Below, one piece after another: positions 1-14,092 of a DNA stretch of 64,000 nt. Under the pieces are notes generated by a model, which had not been told where the DNA came from, ran no database searches, and saw nothing but the letters and a program-made list of their open reading frames with translations. The translations under genes and the position numbers were made by a program. The DNA is from Dirofilaria immitis (taxonomy: Eukaryota > Nematoda > Chromadorea > Rhabditida > Onchocercidae), in the NCBI GenBank assembly GCA_024305405.1, contig JAKNDB010000108.1, forward strand, positions 682,001-746,000. Reading direction: 5' to 3'. Each line of letters starts with the position of its first letter. The stretch's first letter is position 1.

Positions 1-1240
1 TTAATTTAATTAAAAATTATTGGAAATAGGTTAATTTGTCGTTGATTTCCAATAGCAGCTCATTTGATGTAATTATTTTAATGGAAAAGCAAAAAGCGAT
101 TTCTGAAATTTAATTTCAGAATTTTAATTTTTGAATTTGGATTAATGAACGATAACCTTTATGTGTAGCAAAATGAAAAGATAAAAATCTTAAATCGATG
201 AGAAACAGGCTAGGGATTAGAAGCTAAGAGAAAGCTACAAATGAAATTAGTAGTCGAATTAGTCATAGACAAATTATAAAATTTTTGGCCAAAAATTTGT
301 ATGGTCGAATTAATGGCCAAGAAGCATTAAATTTACGAATGGATAGGGATATAAACGATCTACGACATCATTTATTTTTCTGAAGCATAAAATGCATATG
401 GGTTAGTTTAGAGTTTATTGAAATTTCCTTTCTTTTTTCTTTTTTTTTTGTCTTTTATTTTATAAAATTGCTGAAATATTTTTATAATTATTATTTGTGA
501 AATTTAAATGAAAATTATCAATTATTTAAGTTAATATTAAATTTATAATTCAAATTGATTAAAAATTTAATCTCTTATAATATCGTGTTATTTCATAAAA
601 ATTTTAAATTTTGATGCGTTACATTATCAAGCTTTTTTCTTTCATTTCATACCTTTCATAGCGTTAGCTTCTAAATTATCAAAAAAAAATTTTTTCAAAG
701 AGCAAAATTTATCAACGATAAGTTCTTCTAATTATTTCTGGCAAAACTTGCATATATATATATATATATATATGTATATATTTATGTAATTAATTTCCAT
801 TATGGAAAACCTTTGATTTAGATAGAATTATCATTTGTTCATAATAATTAATTCATTCATTTATTCTCATCTTATCACTTCTTTCAATTTTCTTTTAAAA
901 TCATTTAACTATTTTCATATTTAATTATCCGAGAAAATAGATTTTTAATTGAAATATTTGCCATTAATTGCATTGATAAATGTATATTTGACTCTATTCT
1001 ATATATATAATTCGTTTTATTTATAAAATTATAAAATTTTAAATTCAAATTTTTATTTTTATTTAAATTGAAAATCAAATTAGAAAAGAAAGAGAAAAGC
1101 GAAACAAAAATAATTCTAACAATTCATTCCATTTTTTCTTTTTTTTCATTAAATTGAAATCAATTAAAAGCAAAAAAAAACAGAAAAAAAAGTTGCAAAT
1201 TGATGGAAAAATGAAAGGAAAAAAAATTTTTTTTTTTTAG
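1..1240. other. Upstream non-coding flank
   Basis: AT-rich sequence with many short A and T runs and an (AT)n tract at 752-780. No coding exon is visible. It ends in a T-rich tract and an AG at 1239-1240, directly before the liprin-beta first coding exon. The start of transcription cannot be seen, so this stretch may be promoter, an intron behind a non-coding exon, or outron sequence. Confidence 0.6.
1229..1240 (+). promoter_or_regulatory. 3' splice acceptor before first coding exon (cis or spliced-leader)
   Basis: A run of about 12 T followed by AG lies 59 bp before the ATG at 1300. No coding exon is visible upstream. The acceptor therefore either joins a non-coding 5' exon or, if the organism is a nematode, receives a trans-spliced leader. 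The sequence cannot distinguish these. Confidence 0.45.
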
Positions 1241-1299
1241 GTGCTGACAAGAAAAGTAACGTTAAAATTGCTAAAACGATCGTTGAAACGAAACGGAAA

Positions 1300-1404
1300 A
1301 TGAATAACAATAACAATAGTAATAATAATAATAATAATAATAATCGTAATCATAATCATAATCATAATCATAATAGTAATAATAATAATAATGATGATGA
1401 TGAC

Positions 1405-1450
<46 letters not shown>

Positions 1451-1497
1451 GTAATAGCGCCATGGAAAAAGTAAATATTGGAGTTAGTGGTATGAAG
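1300..1497 (+). CDS. hlb-1: Liprin-beta exon 1 (Asn/Asp tract, N-terminus)
   Basis: 66 codons from ATG 1300 to donor GTATGT, ending in phase 0. (AAT/CAT)n and (GAT)n microsatellites encode poly-Asn/His and then about 19 Asp. The last residues, MEKVNIGVSGMK, resemble the start of human liprin-beta-1 (LEQMDGIIAGSK), so this end belongs to the gene. ATG 1462 could be the true start, leaving the repeat in the 5' UTR; 1300 was chosen because the frame is open and no stop separates them. Confidence 0.65.
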
Positions 1498-4400
1498 GTA
1501 TGTTGTATATATGTATATATGTATGTATCCGTATCATACATTACAGTTGTCTATCACATTTTTCAATTTTTTTTTTTTTTTTTTTTATACAATTAGTTTC
1601 ATTTTTGTTCATTGACGGAATTTTGCAAAAATTTAACATCGAAAACCTCTCTCTCATCTCTCTCTCTCTCTTCTTCTTCTTCTCTTTCTTTTCTCTCTTT
1701 CTTTCTTTCTTTCTCTCTCTCTCTTTTTCGTTCAGCAAACATACAATTCAAATGAAAATTTATTGTCCTCAAATTTTAAAAGGCCAAACCATTATAGGAT
1801 AATCTTTTCAATTCATAAAAATTGTTAAAAGAAATAATTTCGATTTTTAATTAAAAATTTTTTCCTTTCCTTTTTTTTTGTTTTTGCTTTTCGATAATTT
1901 TCAACAAATATTTCGATTTTTATAAAAATACTTTCAAATATTTCAAAATTTTTGGAAATAATTTTCGAAATTTCATTTCCTCACATATTTAAATACACAT
2001 ATGCATTTGTTTATTTATTTATTTATTTGTTTATTTATTTGTTTATGATTTAATCTGAAAAAGTATAAAATATACGGGAAATTTTTTTGAAAATAGGATA
2101 ATTTCTAATTGATCTTGCAATCAATATGATACAATATAATTTTCGTATTTGAAATTTTTCTCTTTTTTTTTTTTTTTTCAGGCATTAAATTGGAATTCAT
2201 CAGTGAATAATTGGATGGAATATGAGAATGAGAATCATCGAGATTCAGGTACAAGTAGTAGTGATGGAATACCTACTTCAGATGTTCCTACCTCATCCAC
2301 AACCTCAACTAATATCAGTATTTTTGATGCATTTCTACAGGTAATTGAAATTAATATATGCTATTTATGAGATATAAAAATTAAGAAATAGTATTGTTGA
2401 TTATATTATTCCAAAATTGATTAATTAGAAGATGATATTAAAATTTTTTAATTTTCACAAATTTTATAATTTAAAAATAAATGTTTAAAAATGATATAAT
2501 GCAAAGATTTTAACAAAGATTTTCTATCCTTACACAAATTTTATTAGTCTGAAGATCAGAAATACCTGTAAACATTGAAGTGATATGATACCTGACAATC
2601 TTTATATTATTCATTTCTAATTAAAATCTGATAACTTCATTATGGATTGTTTGTCATCACTTTGATAAATTATAAATCATTATCAGACATCTGTTCTAAG
2701 ATGATTCAAATAGACCGGGAAATACATTACCATATTTTTATCGGCAATAATCTGACGATCCTAAATGACCACTAACTAAGGAGCCATCTGCTAGATCGAA
2801 TAAAATTGCTTAGTAGCATGTGTCTTTCTCGACAAATACATATTCGTATCTAATTATCAGCAGATACATTATAATAGATAATCTGATTATCCTGATAATA
2901 ATTAATGCACTTTTATATTATTTCATTTAACATTATTAAATTTCAATTTTAATTACTACAAAATAGGAATAAATCAGATCATATAATTCGAAAACTTTTT
3001 TATAACTACCATATATACATATTTATATATATGTATATATAGTAATAATAAAGAGTTGTTGAAAAGATAATTTGTTTACAATGATTAGAAATTTATACAT
3101 TGGTCAAGGAGAATGAGAGAAATAAATGTCATAAGGATTTTACACTTTTACTATTAAATGCAAGTTTGACAGATTTAGTCATTAAAATTGCATCCACTAC
3201 TCATTTCATGTTTAAATTATCTTTTACTGATTATTTACTACTTGATCATTACTATAATTTTAATATCATTAATTCAATCATGATTTACGATTTATTATGT
3301 TCATTTCATTTAATCAACAAGAAAATTTATGATTTGATTAATATACGCATAATTGTTTATGTTATTTTATTAAATTTTACCTATGCAAATATGTGACTAA
3401 CTATAATTTACTTATTTTTTCTTAGTTTTAAAAAGTTTTCAATTATTCAATTTCTATTTTTATTTCCTTTTTTTTCAGTCACTAAAACATAATTGAAATT
3501 ATTAAATTATAATAAAGTACTATAGAAATATGTATTGTTTTAATTTTATTATATTTATATATAATTTTTTTCAGTTCTAAAAAGTTTTCAATTATTCAAT
3601 TTCTCTTTTTATTTCTTTTTTTCAGCCACTGAAACATAATTGAAATTATTAAATTATAGTGTAGTAATATAGAAATATTGACTGTTTTAATTTTTATTAT
3701 ATAAATACACAAAATGCACATTGTTTACGAAAAAGTAAATTAATTTAAAAAAGAGATAAAAAGAAATGCAAGTAATTTATCTGTAAAGAATAATTAGCAT
3801 GATTCATTATCACAGGTACTCAAAATTAATTTCGATAAATAAAAAAAATCAATTTAGCCATTGACATTTATTCGAATTGTCAGTTTTTGAACATCACACC
3901 TTTCAATTTATATTACCCCGATTATCAAATGATATCAATTAAATAATTTACCTTTCTTTCTTTTTTTTCTCTCACTTCTGATAGTCTCGATTTTACAATT
4001 TTGCAATTTGAAATAGATTAACAATAATGATTTTTATGAAATTTTTTTGCAAAATTTTTATATCAGTAAAATTAAATGAAATAATTATTGACCTAACATG
4101 ATAATGCGTGAAAAATAAGAATTATCGAACTGATATGATATAATGATGTAGATAGACAAATAATCATATATCAGTCCGATGATAATCATTGTAAATCAAG
4201 TTGAATTATTTTAATAGAAGAGGCAGAAAAACGAATAAAAGAAATTTAAGTTTTGTCAAAAATTAGAAATTTCGGAACTGAATTGAAAACAATCAATTTT
4301 TCGGCAGAATTTGAATACAATTAATATTGTCGCTAAACGATTTTAATGATTTGTAAAATTTAAATTAAATCAAATTGATTAATTAATTAATTGATTAATT

Positions 4401-5652
4401 CATTCATCTTTTTATGTATTTGTTTCATTTGTTCAGTTAGTATTTTACAAAAGGATAATTTTCGATCTAAAAATGTCAGCGCAAAGTATTCTATTTGAAG
4501 AAGATGTAAAATTGAATTAATTTCACCTGTATATATTTTAATGTATGGACATATATTTTTTGAAATTTTTTTAAGGCAATTGATCGAAACGAGATTTCGA
4601 GTAGGCCTGATTTAGAAACACGATTAAAAATTATGAATTGGTTATGTAGTACGGAAGAGATGAATCGAATGGTAAGTTTTCATTTGAATTTTTAATTAAT
4701 TTCATAACTTCCATAAAAAGCTCAAAAATTATCGAAATAAACATTCGTTAGCAAATATTAAACGATGTTAAATTATAATTAAAATTTTTAATATGATTAT
4801 TTTAGCCGAAAGAATTGACAAAATTGCTTAAATAACATATTTATTATTATTTCTCGAAAATTTCTTGAGAATTAAAAATAAAAAAAAATTAATGAAGAAA
4901 AAAAGAAGAGCAATAAATGAGTTTAATATTTTTTCCAAGTTTTTTTTTTTTCTATTTTTTAATCATTCAAATTTTAATTACTGTGTTTATTTTCAACTTT
5001 ATTTATATTTAATATTATACTTATTTTATGATATTAATATAATTAGTAATTAATATGTACTTAAATTTATTTTGATTTAAAAAAACAATAACAAAATTGT
5101 TACGACAACAAAGTTTAATATAAATTTTTATTACGATAATAATATTTAATAATATTGGAATTGTAATTGATTAAATATTAATTCAAAAATAGCTATTTAT
5201 GTTATTGATAAGAAAAAAGAAAGTAAAACTATTTGATAGCCAAGGATTGTAAATTATCATTCATCAGTCTATAAGTTTTTTCTAGGAAATTCTTAGATCG
5301 GCAATTAAAATTTATCTAAATCGATAAAAGCTATCTGAATAATACGGCTATTCATTTGTTCAATTTCACCCACATATATAATCATTCAATTGATAATTAT
5401 AAGATAAGCTCGAATTTAAATTAACGAATTTTTTTTTATTTTAATTATACTTTTATAAAAGACAAATGGCTACTTTCTATTTTTTTTTTTTTTTCATTTA
5501 CGACACTTCTATTATTATTAATTATATTCGAGATTTTTTTCTTTTTTTTTCCTTCGTTAAATATTAGAATTTTACTACAAAATAATATAGGGAAGGAAAA
5601 ACAAAACAAAAAAAAGAAAACGTATAAACTAATTGATAATAAATGTTTATCA

Positions 5653-5698
<46 letters not shown>

Positions 5699-7452
5699 TG
5701 TTCTTTTACCTGTACAAATAATATAATAATATTTAAAATGGAATAGCAAAAAAGTAAATATTAATTTAAAAAGAAATTTTACAATTTCATTTTCTATAAC
5801 ATTTTCCTTTTTCTTTCTTTCTTTCTTTTTTCTTTCTTTCTCTCTCTCCCTCTCTTTCTCTCTTTTTTTTTCGTAAATATATCCAAATTTTATATGAGAT
5901 GGAAGAAGGGATGAAAAGCAATTTTCGATAGGAAAAATGCTATCATCAATATTTTGCAACAAATGAAGAATAAAACGAGAGATAATACTATTTCATTTTC
6001 TATTTCTGAAATTGCTACCTCCTTTTTTTTTTTCTTTTCTTTTCTCCCTTCTTGTCGCTCAATAATTATATCACATTTCATTTCATATATTGATATATAT
6101 ATATATGGATACGTATATGATTAGATATTAGTTATTATCGTAATAATTTACGAAAACGTAACAATTTAAAGAATATATTTAATATTTGTATATATTATAA
6201 GATGTTAGTTATTGTCGTAATAATTTACGAAAATCGTTTAATAATTTAAAGAATATATTGAATATTTATACATATTATAAAATATTAGTTAGTGCGAATT
6301 ACAAAAATCGTAACAGTTTGAGCAGTATATTCAATCTTTTAAATATGTAATGATTGATGCGCGCTATCGAACTTATCAATTTTCGCACATCAAAATCATC
6401 GTATTAAATTTAATATTTTAGTAATTTTTGCTATATACAATTTTTAGTATTGAAATAATAAATTAGGAATGATAGACAATGAATAATATAATATCATTAT
6501 CAATTTTTATATATCAAAAATAACTTATCAAAACTTAATAGTTTAATAATTCTTCAATATGCACAATATTTGAAATTGAAATAATAAAATTACGAATAAT
6601 ATATAATGATCAATGATTATAAAAATGTAATCTCATTAAATATAATATATAAAAATGTAATCTCATTAAATATAATATTTTAGTAATTTTTGCTTTTGAT
6701 TCAAATCAATTTATATTAATCGAAAATATTATCAACTTGTTCTATTTTAATAAAAAAAAAAAAAGAAAACGATTTTAATGCTCGATAATCACTTTATCAT
6801 TCGAGATGATTATCAAAAAGGTATTAAAAAAATATAAAGTCAACGATAGATACGATAGATATTTTATGCTGCTCTTTTGATATGATTGATAAAATTGCTT
6901 GCAATAGGTATGAATGATAAAAGAATATTTTAATTCCTATATTTTAATTTCTATATGTATTTAATAAAAATTCATAGATAGATTAGGTATATCTATTGAT
7001 ACGAAAATAATTGTTAGCATTTAAGATTAAAAAACAAAAGAAACAAAAAGTATTTAATGATTAAAACAGAAATCATTATTTCAATCCTTAATTTCATATT
7101 ATATGCTAACTTTATCCAATCTATCATTTTTTCCATTATTGCAAATATCATCATTGTTAACTTTGTTATTACTATTATTATTATTATTATAATTATTATT
7201 ATTACTGTTATTATTATTGCTATTACTATTCTTATTATTATTGCTATTATTATTATTACTACTATTATTATTATTATAAGATTTGTTGGATATGTAGCAT
7301 TTATCATACGGAATGTAAAAGCTTGTCGATGAGGAATTCCGTTTTAAAAATTTTTCGAAATGAGAGTTCAAATTGTAAAGCTATGGAATGTTCATTTCGT
7401 GGAACAGTTGCTGTTGTGGAATGTGTGTATGTGGATGGAATGTATATGTATA

Positions 7453-7486
<34 letters not shown>

Positions 7487-10400
7487 GTGTATGTGTATGT
7501 ATGTATGTGTATGTATGTATGTATGTGTGTATGTATATGTTATTAGCAAAACTTTTCTTTCTTGCAACAATTTCTCATCTTAAAAATTCAATATTAATTA
7601 TTGTGAAGATGGAAAGGAATGCATTTTCCTAACTTAACTTAATCATTTCAAAATTTAAATCAAAAACAAAAAACAAAAGAATTTTTCAGCTATTATTAAA
7701 TAGAGGCATATTTATAAATTCAAAATTTTATAAATGAAGATTATAACAGTTATAGTAGTAATAGTTTAATTTAATTTCCTTTTCAATGACAATGAGTTAA
7801 TATATTCCAATTAATTAATATTAATATCAATTATTGAGCCTTAAAATTTGACGAGAAAAAAGAAGCGAAAGCTTATTTTATTGTTGCTTTAATTAAAATA
7901 GTCATTTAGGTAATTAATAGAATGTTTTATTCGAGAAATTTAATTAAGCTATAATTTTACAATTTTCATTTTTCGAATAGTTTATTTATTTATTTATTTG
8001 TTTTTGTTTTTGTTTTGTTTTGTTTTGTTTTGTTTTCTAAGAAAAATCAAAAATTATCTAAAATATCATTTGTAAATTCAATAATATCTAGAGCATTGCT
8101 AATATTCGCTAACAAATTATTTGAAATGATAGATTGATAAATGCTTTGATATGCTAATATTCGCTAACAAATTATTTGAAATGATGGATTGATAAATGCT
8201 TTGATATTTATTATCAATCATTTATTATCATCATCCTTTTTGTTTCCCTTTTTTTTTCTTTTTTCTTTCTTTAACTATTCATGAAAACATTTGTAATTAT
8301 TAAAAAAAAATTTTTTTAGCAATCAATATATTTCGAATGCAACATATAAACAATCTAATCATTAAATTATCATTTTCTTTTTTCTTTCTTTCTTTCTTTC
8401 TTTTTTTTGGAATGTTAATTTTTGGCGAAAAAAAAAAAAAAGAAAGATGATAATGATGGTGAAGAAGTGAATGAATGATTGAATGAATGAAATGAAATTG
8501 ATAAATGATAACGAAAAAAAAAAGATTATCAAAAGATATATCTTTAAATACAAATTAATTTTCCATCCATGATATTTAGGTTCAAAAAAAAACAAAAACA
8601 AAAAAAAAAGGAGAAATTTGAAGAAACTGAGAGAATAAGAGTAAAAATATTTTTACAAGGTATGAAAGAGTTAGGATGAGGAAAGCATATAACTGATAAC
8701 AGTTGTGTGTTTTGTTCCAAAATCCTTAAAGCATATGTTGTAATGGTTTCTTCTATTTGCTTTCCTATCATTGGCAAATTAAACTTAGTTGCAAATAGCG
8801 GCCGCAAGAAGCGAAGTAGATAGTTTTAAAATCTTTTACGTTTAAATCTAATTTTAAAATGTTTATAAATTTGGATTAATTCGAAAAAAATTTTAAAACT
8901 TTTTCATTTCTATCAGTTATCAATTAACTTTTCATTTTTTTTTTTTTTTTTGTATTATTTTAATTTACTGAATATAACATAATACATTTATTATTCAAAT
9001 ATTTGCATAAGTTTTGTTTATTTTTTTCTTTTGCTTTACTTTTGTTTTATTTTTGATCTTTTTAAATTTTATATTTTACATATTTCTAATTAAGTATTTG
9101 GTATATTAGAAGTTTGATCGTTATTTTTATTATTATTATCATCTGTATCAGTTATAAATTTCTTAACTCATATCAATTGTTATTGCATTCTGATAAATCA
9201 GCGATAAATATACCTTCGTAGTTAACTCTTGCTTCGGATATTTTAAATATCTTTTTGGAAAATATAGTATGGGCGAAATTGGAAATCAACGACATGTAGA
9301 AGATGGTTTTGGTACACGATCGTTGGCTTCATTACGAAGTAGTACGGGAAGTGCTGTTTTCAAAGATCATCGATCATCGATAAGGTTTTACAATGGAAAT
9401 TCCTTTTTATTTTTAGCTTTCTTTTTTTTAATTAGTGATTATTACCTTTTGTTATCATTCATAATTTGTAGAGAAATGAAAATTTGAAATTTTCAAATTG
9501 GATTGATTATATGAGAAGGGAGTGATAAAAGAAATGAACTTTGTGATAAGAAATATGCATAAAAATGATATGAGAAATATTGCGTAATTTATGATGAATA
9601 ATAATGTGATAAGTAGAGATAATTCATGATGTAGAGTGATATGATAAATATTGCGTGATTTATGATGAATAACAATATGATATGGATGGATAATTCGTGA
9701 TGAAGAATGATATAATAATATGATAAGTATGCGTGATTCGTGATGAATGATAATATGAAAAATGCATACATGATAGGCATTTATTGCTTGCATATTTATG
9801 CATGCTTGCAATTTTATGCATGCTTGCAATTTTATGCAAGCATATAAATGAAATGCATCAAATTTAGGATATATATATGTATGTATGTATTATAAGATAT
9901 GCTATGCTTCTCATTTTTGTCTTAATTGCGAGATTTAAAAAAGGATGGGGAAAAAAATACAAAGAAAAAAGCAAAACAAAATATCCAATTTTCTTTTTGC
10001 ATATATTTCAATTTCCAATATAATATCAAATCATTTAATCATTTATATTATAGCAAGAAAAAGGCAAAGAAGCAAAAGAAATGTCATATATATTTCAATT
10101 TCCAATATAATATCAAATCATTTAATCATTTATATTATAGCAAGAAAAAGGCAAAGAAGCAAAAGAAATGTCATATATATTTCAATTTCCAATATAATAT
10201 CAAATCATTTAATCATTTATATTATAGCAAGAAAAAGGCAAAGAAGCAAAAGAAATGTCATATATATTTCAATTTCCAATATAATATCAAATCATTTAAT
10301 CATTTATATTATAGCAAGAAAAAGGCAAAGAAGCAAAAGAAATGTCATATATATTTCAATTTCCAATATAATATCAAATCATTTAATCATTTATATTATA

Positions 10401-11000
10401 GCAAGAAAAAGGCAAAGAAGCAAAAGAAATGTCATATATATTTCAATTTCCAATATAATTTCAGATCATTTATATTATAGCAAGAAAAAGGCAACGAAAG
10501 AAAAAAAAGAAGGAAATGTGTGAAAAATTTTTTATTTCGTTTAAATATAATTTAAAAAAAAAAAAGAAAAGGAAGAAACTAATGCAATCGTTTCTTCTTC
10601 TTTTTTTTTTTTTATCAAAGAAAATTGTATTTCAAAAAAATTTGAAAATTTAGCATAACAAACAGAAATTAATTTTAAATTAGTTTTTTTATTCAATTTT
10701 AAAGGTAAAATTTTTATCATAACAATTGATATAATTTTAAATATTTTATTTAAGAATATATATATATTAGAAAAATTTTTTTAATGATATTTTGTAATTT
10801 CATTTGATATAAAATTGATAAATGTATGATTTTGCTAAGATAATAATATTAATCTAAGAGATGGGCTTAGTAAATAATAGATCTTTTGAGAGATTCTTAT
10901 TTTTGATGATAATGAAATGTTATTGAAGGAGGAAGCACTCAAGTGTGGCAAAAATAAATCGAAGAAAATAAATAAATTCATTTTATATTGATTTATTAAT

Positions 11001-11038
<38 letters not shown>

Positions 11039-13435
11039 AACACTTATATATTATTATATAAATAACTAAGAATGCTAGAAAACATTTTGAATAAACGATA
11101 GATAATAATTTATAACAAACTCGAGAAATGATATAATTAAATCGAGAAATTGATATCTCTAAAACGAAAAACGAATCAACGATCGTAATACTAGTTAAAT
11201 GATGATGATGATGATGATGATAGTTGAAGAGTTAACGATGTTAAAGGTGATATTAAATTTAGTTTGAAAAAAAGGAAATAAATAAATGAAAGAAAAACGA
11301 TATCATCCTATAAATGGAGAAATTTTCTTTCTAATTTATATTTCAAATATTTTATTTCCTCTTTTTTTTCAATGATACTCATTTATTTGCAATTCAAATA
11401 AATGATTAGATTAAATGATATTTCAATCTTCGATTACTGATTACTCGTTTTTTAAAAATCTCAATCATTCCCTTATTTTCATTATTATTTAGTTAAATTT
11501 CATACTTTTTTGTTTTAAAACATCAACACATTCTCATACATACATCTATCTATACATGCATGCATTTAAGACATTTAAAAAAACTTTAAAAAATAAAACT
11601 TTTTTTTTGTCAAGGAAAGAAGATAAGAAAGACGAAAGAGAGAATATATTCAATTCAGCTTTTTCATTTTAACGTCTTGTCATCAATAAACTTGATGACA
11701 ATCTATATTTATATGTGTACAGGCTAACTAATACCAATATATATATGCCTGGTTTATTATTTAAGCCTAGGCTGAATTTCCTCTTTATTTTATATACATA
11801 TATATATATATATGTATATATGCTTAGTTATTATTGAAGCCTAGGCTGAATTCTCTCTAATTAATTAGTATTAATTATTTTTTATACTATTCTTATACTC
11901 TCTCGTTTTCTCGATCAATTAACTTTTCGATATTAATACCAATATATGTATATATATATTCTTCATTGTTATTTAAGCCTTGGCTAAATTTTCTCTAATT
12001 AATTAATTCTAATTATCTTTTACCCTATTTTTATCTATTCCCGGTTTATGCTATCAATATCAGTTGGCTATTTTGATACATCAAGCATTCATATTAGGTT
12101 TCATTTTTACCGTATAAATTAAGCATATATCGTATCGGATATATAACATTCATATATATATATATATACATATGTACAATGTATGTATATATATTTCACA
12201 TAAATATATCGGTTATGTAGATCTATCTATTTTCCTCCTGTCAACTACTCCTTCCTATATCTTTTCCCTATTCATCCTTTGAAATGTCTTTTGTTTATTG
12301 CATTTAATTGATGGGCCTAGAAATTGAGACCCTTAAAAGGCCTCTTTCGCAGTTAATCAATCAGAATTTTATCTTCTCCACCGAGTTACTTTTACAACGG
12401 TCAAATGATCTACCCGATCGTTTCTCTTACCAACGTAACATTCTCATGTAAATATTGAAATCTCTTCGGATCAAAACAATCATCAGTTACTTACGAGAGG
12501 TAATGATAGGTGTAAAAAATGCTCAAAACTAAAGTCTTACTAGAATAAGTAATTATTTGCAGTGTCTGAAAATACTGACTAAATCGATCTATCGATTCAA
12601 CGATTGACCATAAAATGTTAAAGTTGTTTGCAATGGCTGAAAGTATCGACTGAATTAACCTATCGATTCAACAATTGACCCTGAGATGCTGAATATGAGC
12701 ATATGGTGATGATGATATCATATGATTTATTTGACCAAGGAAACGTATGTGTATGTAAGCAAGCGTACGTGTGTATGTAGTAAACATACGTGTGTGGCAC
12801 GATTGCATGAAAATGTGTTGAAAAATGGATGCGTATCGATAAATGATAAGATTGAGTAAATATTGGTGAAAATTGTGAGTGATAAAAATTGATAATGTAA
12901 AGAAAAAGCGATTTTTGCATTTTGTGTTAAAGGAGTACGGCATCATCATCAACGGTAACATCACGTCCGTTATTACCATACGTGACACACTATAGCGATT
13001 CGGGTTTCTCGAGTACGCTAAGCAGTGGTTCAAGTTGTTCATTTCTTCCACCACCACCACCTTATCGTGGATTTCGTGGTTCCACTAAGCAACAACATCG
13101 AATACATCGTAGTTTGAGCGATTCCAAATACGGCTCAACAACTGAATGTCATCTGATGAGACTTCCAACCGGTCTATATGCTGGCAGTGTCAATTTACAG
13201 GAATTATGTCGTGCCCCACGTGCTGGTAGTTGGACATCACGAGTAAGTTTTCAACACACTTTAACCATCATCTAATAACTCTTGATGAATAACCGTATCG
13301 TATCGTATCGTATCATCATCATCATCATTATCATCATCATCATCATCATCATTATCATCACCATTATTATCATCTTATCAGTTCATTTAATTATCAATTT
13401 ACAAATAATTTATTCATAATTTTAAAATCTTTCCT

Positions 13436-13467
<32 letters not shown>

Positions 13468-14052
13468 CTTACATTTTTGGTTTGTAAATTTTTTCAAAAA
13501 TAAAGAGAAAAAATTTTGCTAATTAATTATTTTCTCTTTTCAATCAAATATTTGTTTATCATCTATCTATTCACAAAATATTTTATAAATACTTTTTCCA
13601 AATAACTATTATTTCCTATTATATATTATTAAATAAGAAATTTAGAAATAAAAAAAAATGTTATGCAAAAAAACAAAAAATTCATATTTCTCATTTATTT
13701 ATAAATTTATTTTTATTTATATTTTATAAATATTTTTATTTTTATTTTCTCTTTCTCTTTCTCTTTCTCTCTCCCTCTTTCTCTCAATGAGATAAAATAA
13801 TAAGCGCTTTTCATATTTATTTTAACTCAATGAGAATCAAAGTAAGAGTTATTGAAAGATTTTGCATGATAATTTTGAAGTATTTGTGAGAAAATTTTTA
13901 ATAAAAATTAGGTTGTTTTCGAAAGATTTCTTTTTTGTTAAATTAAAAGATACATATTTAGGTTGCTTTTAGGCTTTTGTTTTGATCCGATCCATTATAA
14001 AATTCTGGAATTTTTCAATTAAAAGCAAAATTCCCAACCATTAAGGGCTTTT

Positions 14053-14092
<40 letters not shown>

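Larger units (their letters stand above)
4672..9268 (+). other. Intron 3 of liprin-beta up to the alternative first exon
   Basis: AT-rich, with (ATT)n at 5660-5697 and 7166-7278, a GTAT/GTGT tract at 7459-7547, (TTTTG)n at 7985-8036 and small local duplications. For the main form the intron runs on to 17468. It must also hold whatever promotes the form B transcript; no motif for that could be recognised. Confidence 0.5.
9385..12932 (+). other. Form B intron 1
   Basis: Repeat-rich. It contains the 71-78 bp degenerate array, the TGCATGC array, the 87-bp array, (TA)n at about 11007-11035, (GAT)n at 11200-11221 and short duplications near 11700-12690. No coding exon is seen. Confidence 0.55.

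Noticed and set aside
3100..3396. 98-codon hydrophobic frame in intron 2
   Set aside because: Starts at TTG, AT-driven codons, no splice sites and no recognised family.
7014..7632. Several overlapping frames on both strands, including Tyr/Val/Cys repeats
   Set aside because: (ATT)n and GTAT tracts give open frames in many phases; no exon features.
9926..10523. Two overlapping open frames of 184 and 192 codons
   Set aside because: They arise only because an 87-bp tandem unit is divisible by three; there is no start context, splice site or family match.
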